From NCBI GenBank assembly GCA_030625445.1, contig DAOUQU010000008.1, positions 1 to 17,733 on the forward strand: DNA of 17,733 bases. The letters run 5' to 3'. Position numbers and translations under genes: made by a program. The first letter of the stretch is position 1, and each line of letters begins with the position of its first letter. The DNA is from Gammaproteobacteria bacterium. GTDB lineage: Bacteria; Pseudomonadota; Gammaproteobacteria; Chromatiales; Chromatiaceae. Shown here in pieces: positions 16,083-17,733 of the stretch. The notes under the pieces are model-generated. The model worked only from the letters and a program-made list of their open reading frames with translations. It was not told where the DNA came from and did no database searches.

Positions 16083-16088
16083 CATTAT
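16083..16088 (-). promoter_or_regulatory. Possible -10 box of the L,D-transpeptidase gene
   Basis: On the minus strand this is an exact TATAAT, 64 bases upstream of the chosen start codon. A matching -35 at 16-18 bases was not convincing, so this is only a candidate promoter. Confidence 0.35.
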
Positions 16089-16189
16089 AGAACAATCATA
16101 TCAACAGCGGTATTGGTTGCTAAAAAAGTGAAATAACACACTATATTGACTGAAGTAATCTCCCAATCAAAAAAAACCCGCCAATTTAT

Positions 16190-16218
16190 TTGACAAAAAT
16201 CAATATGATAGGCATGAT
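16190..16218 (+). promoter_or_regulatory. fadL upstream region: FNR-type site and/or sigma70 promoter
   Basis: TTGACAAAAATCAA (16190-16203) matches the FNR/CRP-family site TTGAT-N4-ATCAA at 9 of 10 defined positions. The same bases include a perfect -35 TTGACA (16190-16195), with CATGAT (16213-16218, 4 of 6) after 17 bases. The two readings compete. If the FNR-type site is centred 41.5 bases upstream of transcription, the start would be near 16238, with CATAAA (16227-16232) as the -10. Confidence 0.4.
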
Positions 16219-16295
16219 TCCACACACATAAAAACAATTCTTTCACGAAGTATACTGAAAAATCAGGAGCTTCCATCATGTATCGGAGTAACAAC

Positions 16296-17564
16296 ATGAA
16301 AAAAACGATGATCGCAGCAGGCCTCACCATGGCTCTCTCTGCCCCCGCTTTTGCAACCAACGGCATGTTCGTGCATGGCATCGGTCAAAGCGCCAAGGGT
16401 TCCGGCGGCGCCGGTATCGCCTATCCACAGGACTCTCTTGCTGCAGGCACCAACCCTGCCGGCATGTCCTTTATCGGCAACCGCGCAGATGGCGGACTGG
16501 AGATTTTTATCCCCGATCGCAGCCTTGAAGCCGATGGTCCCATGTGGGGCTTCTTTGGTCTTGATGGTGAAGTTGATGGCAACACACCCAGCTCATTCCT
16601 CGTCCCAGAGGGCGGCTACAACATGGACATGCCAAACGGCAGCGCCTGGTCATTTGGCGTCTCCGCATTCGGCAACGGCGGCATGAATGCCACCTACAGT
16701 CGCCATCCCCAGATTCAGGCTATGGCATTTGACCCAAGCATACCCTGGGTTAACCCTGGTGATAACACCACCGCGAAAATCGACCTGCTGCAGGCTTTCT
16801 TCATGCCGACAGCCTCCTATAAGCTCAACGAAAACCATGCCGTTGGCGTGAGTCTGATCGTCGCATGGCAATCCCTGGAACTGATCAATCAGGCTTTCGG
16901 AGCCATGAATGATGCAGGCCATGTAAGCTCATGGGGCGTTGGCGGAAAAATTGGTTGGCAGGGGCGCATCAACGACTACATAACCCTCGGCGCCACCTAT
17001 CAAAGCAGGATCTCCATGAGCAAGATGGATGAATATGCGGGTGCGCTTGCTGCTGATGATGGTCATCTGGACATTCCAGCCACCGGCGGCGTCGGCATCG
17101 CCATCAATGCCACCGAGCAGTTGGACATCCTCTTCGACGTCAACTGGATCAACTATAGTGACGATTCAGGCATCATTGGGATGTCAACCAATGTCGGTGG
17201 TTTTGGCTGGGATGACCAGACCATCTTCAAACTGGGCTTCGTCTACAAATATAGCGACGACCTGACCCTGCGCGCCGGTTATAACTATGCTGAAAACCCG
17301 CTGCCTGAAGGTAATCCTGCTGACGGTTTTGTCAGCACCATCGTCCCGGCAACCGTCGAGCACCATCTGACGCTTGGTTTTACCAAGGCGATCAACGAGG
17401 ATTTCTCGATTACCGGCTCCTATATGCATGCCTTCGATAAATCGCACACAGCAGGCTATGATCCAAGATTGGCTGCAGCCCCAGGTTTAAACCCTTCAGA
17501 TGCAGCTTTGACATCAAGCATGTATCAGAACTCCATTGGCCTCAGCCTCAACTGGAAGCTGTAA
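16296..17564 (+). CDS. Outer membrane protein transport protein, FadL/TodX (OMPP1) family
   Basis: 422-residue outer-membrane beta-barrel with a signal peptide of 20 residues (MKKTMIAAGL...APAFA). The mature N-terminus, TNGMFVHGIGQSAKGSGGAG followed by LAAGTNPAGMSFIG, is the FadL-type hatch domain with its NPA motif. The remainder has alternating beta-strands and ends with NSIGLSLNWKL, a barrel-closing strand. FadL-family porins let hydrophobic compounds (long-chain fatty acids, aromatics, alkanes) cross the outer membrane. Two starts are possible: ATG 16296 with GGAG seven bases upstream (chosen, canonical signal peptide) and in-frame ATG 16278 with AGGAG eight bases upstream. An FNR-like site lies further upstream. 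A terminator follows at 17584-17607. The substrate is not known, and no beta-oxidation gene is in the window. Confidence 0.93.
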   Translation: MKKTMIAAGLTMALSAPAFATNGMFVHGIGQSAKGSGGAGIAYPQDSLAAGTNPAGMSFIGNRADGGLEIFIPDRSLEADGPMWGFFGLDGEVDGNTPSSFLVPEGGYNMDMPNGSAWSFGVSAFGNGGMNATYSRHPQIQAMAFDPSIPWVNPGDNTTAKIDLLQAFFMPTASYKLNENHAVGVSLIVAWQSLELINQAFGAMNDAGHVSSWGVGGKIGWQGRINDYITLGATYQSRISMSKMDEYAGALAADDGHLDIPATGGVGIAINATEQLDILFDVNWINYSDDSGIIGMSTNVGGFGWDDQTIFKLGFVYKYSDDLTLRAGYNYAENPLPEGNPADGFVSTIVPATVEHHLTLGFTKAINEDFSITGSYMHAFDKSHTAGYDPRLAAAPGLNPSDAALTSSMYQNSIGLSLNWKL

Positions 17565-17583
17565 CATAACGGCAACACGAACG

Positions 17584-17607
17584 ACCCGCGCACTGCGCGG
17601 GTTTTTT
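17584..17607 (+). terminator. Intrinsic terminator after the FadL-family gene
   Basis: A GC-rich stem (CCCGCGC / GCGCGGG, extended by one A-T pair) with a three-base loop is followed by six T residues. It lies 20 bases after the fadL stop and separates it from the next gene, at least partly. Confidence 0.92.
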
Positions 17608-17635
17608 ATCCCCACCACCATAAAGAGACTATAAA

Positions 17636-17733
17636 ATGATTAAAAAACTGATTATTGCACTGGCAATCACCTCCATTCCCGCTGTCGCCAGCGCCGACTT
17701 CATGGACGCAGCATGGGCTAAAAAAGCCTGCGG
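17636..17733 (+). CDS. Small secreted protein, truncated by the window end
   Basis: Only the first 32 complete codons are present. They encode a clear signal peptide (MIKKLIIALAITSIPAVASA, cleavage before DFMDAAWAKKAC). The single Cys at residue 32 precedes the window end, so a heme CXXCH motif can be neither confirmed nor excluded. The start is supported by AAAGAGA about eight bases upstream. It lies 28 bases after the fadL terminator and may be transcribed by read-through or its own promoter. Function not recognised. Confidence 0.7.
   Translation, partial: MIKKLIIALAITSIPAVASADFMDAAWAKKAC

Noticed and set aside
16020..16085. Upstream ATG of the L,D-transpeptidase
   Set aside because: No RBS, and the codon lies in a TATAATG that is more likely a -10 promoter element; the signal peptide would be displaced.

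Overview
The window looks like chromosomal DNA of a free-living, Gram-negative, probably gammaproteobacterial organism. The evidence is a set of periplasmic and outer-membrane genes (FadL-type porin, LolA-like protein, YceI proteins, SixA phosphatase, L,D-transpeptidase), a diheme c-type cytochrome, a TRAP transporter, and REP-like palindromes. No rRNA, tRNA, CRISPR array, integrase or transposase was seen. Species cannot be named from the sequence alone.

Region 1 (251-7511, all minus strand) is the most interesting block. Read in transcription order it encodes TatT (TRAP T-component lipoprotein), TatP (periplasmic substrate binder), TatQ/DctQ and TatM/DctM (membrane permeases), a LolA-like periplasmic protein, and a large RND/MMPL-family transporter with a C-terminal cyclic-nucleotide-binding domain. 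The first four overlap or nearly touch and form a TPR-protein-associated TRAP transporter (TPAT). The last two are coupled by a TGATG overlap and follow after a 134-base gap. The combination suggests movement of a hydrophobic or lipid-like ligand through the envelope, but the substrate is unknown.

Region 2 (7718-15079) holds three paralogous secreted YceI-family proteins, interleaved with an NSS-family sodium symporter, the ribosome-assembly GTPase RbgA/YlqF, a diheme cytochrome c and SixA. The two plus-strand YceI copies share three cysteines that are all missing in the minus-strand copy. The spacers contain several palindromic repeats: a nested element at about 10260-10506, a related CACAGAT-type element at 14085-14170, and a 89-base element at 11506-11594 just upstream of rbgA.

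Region 3 (15080-17733) has an L,D-transpeptidase (minus) divergent from a FadL/TodX-type outer-membrane protein (plus). A possible FNR-type site lies upstream of fadL. After fadL come a clear terminator and the truncated start of a small secreted protein that runs off the window.

Both the left end (3-146) and the YceI/L,D-transpeptidase spacer (15104-15165) carry related palindromes. The left-end copy has a second, REP-like palindrome nested inside it.
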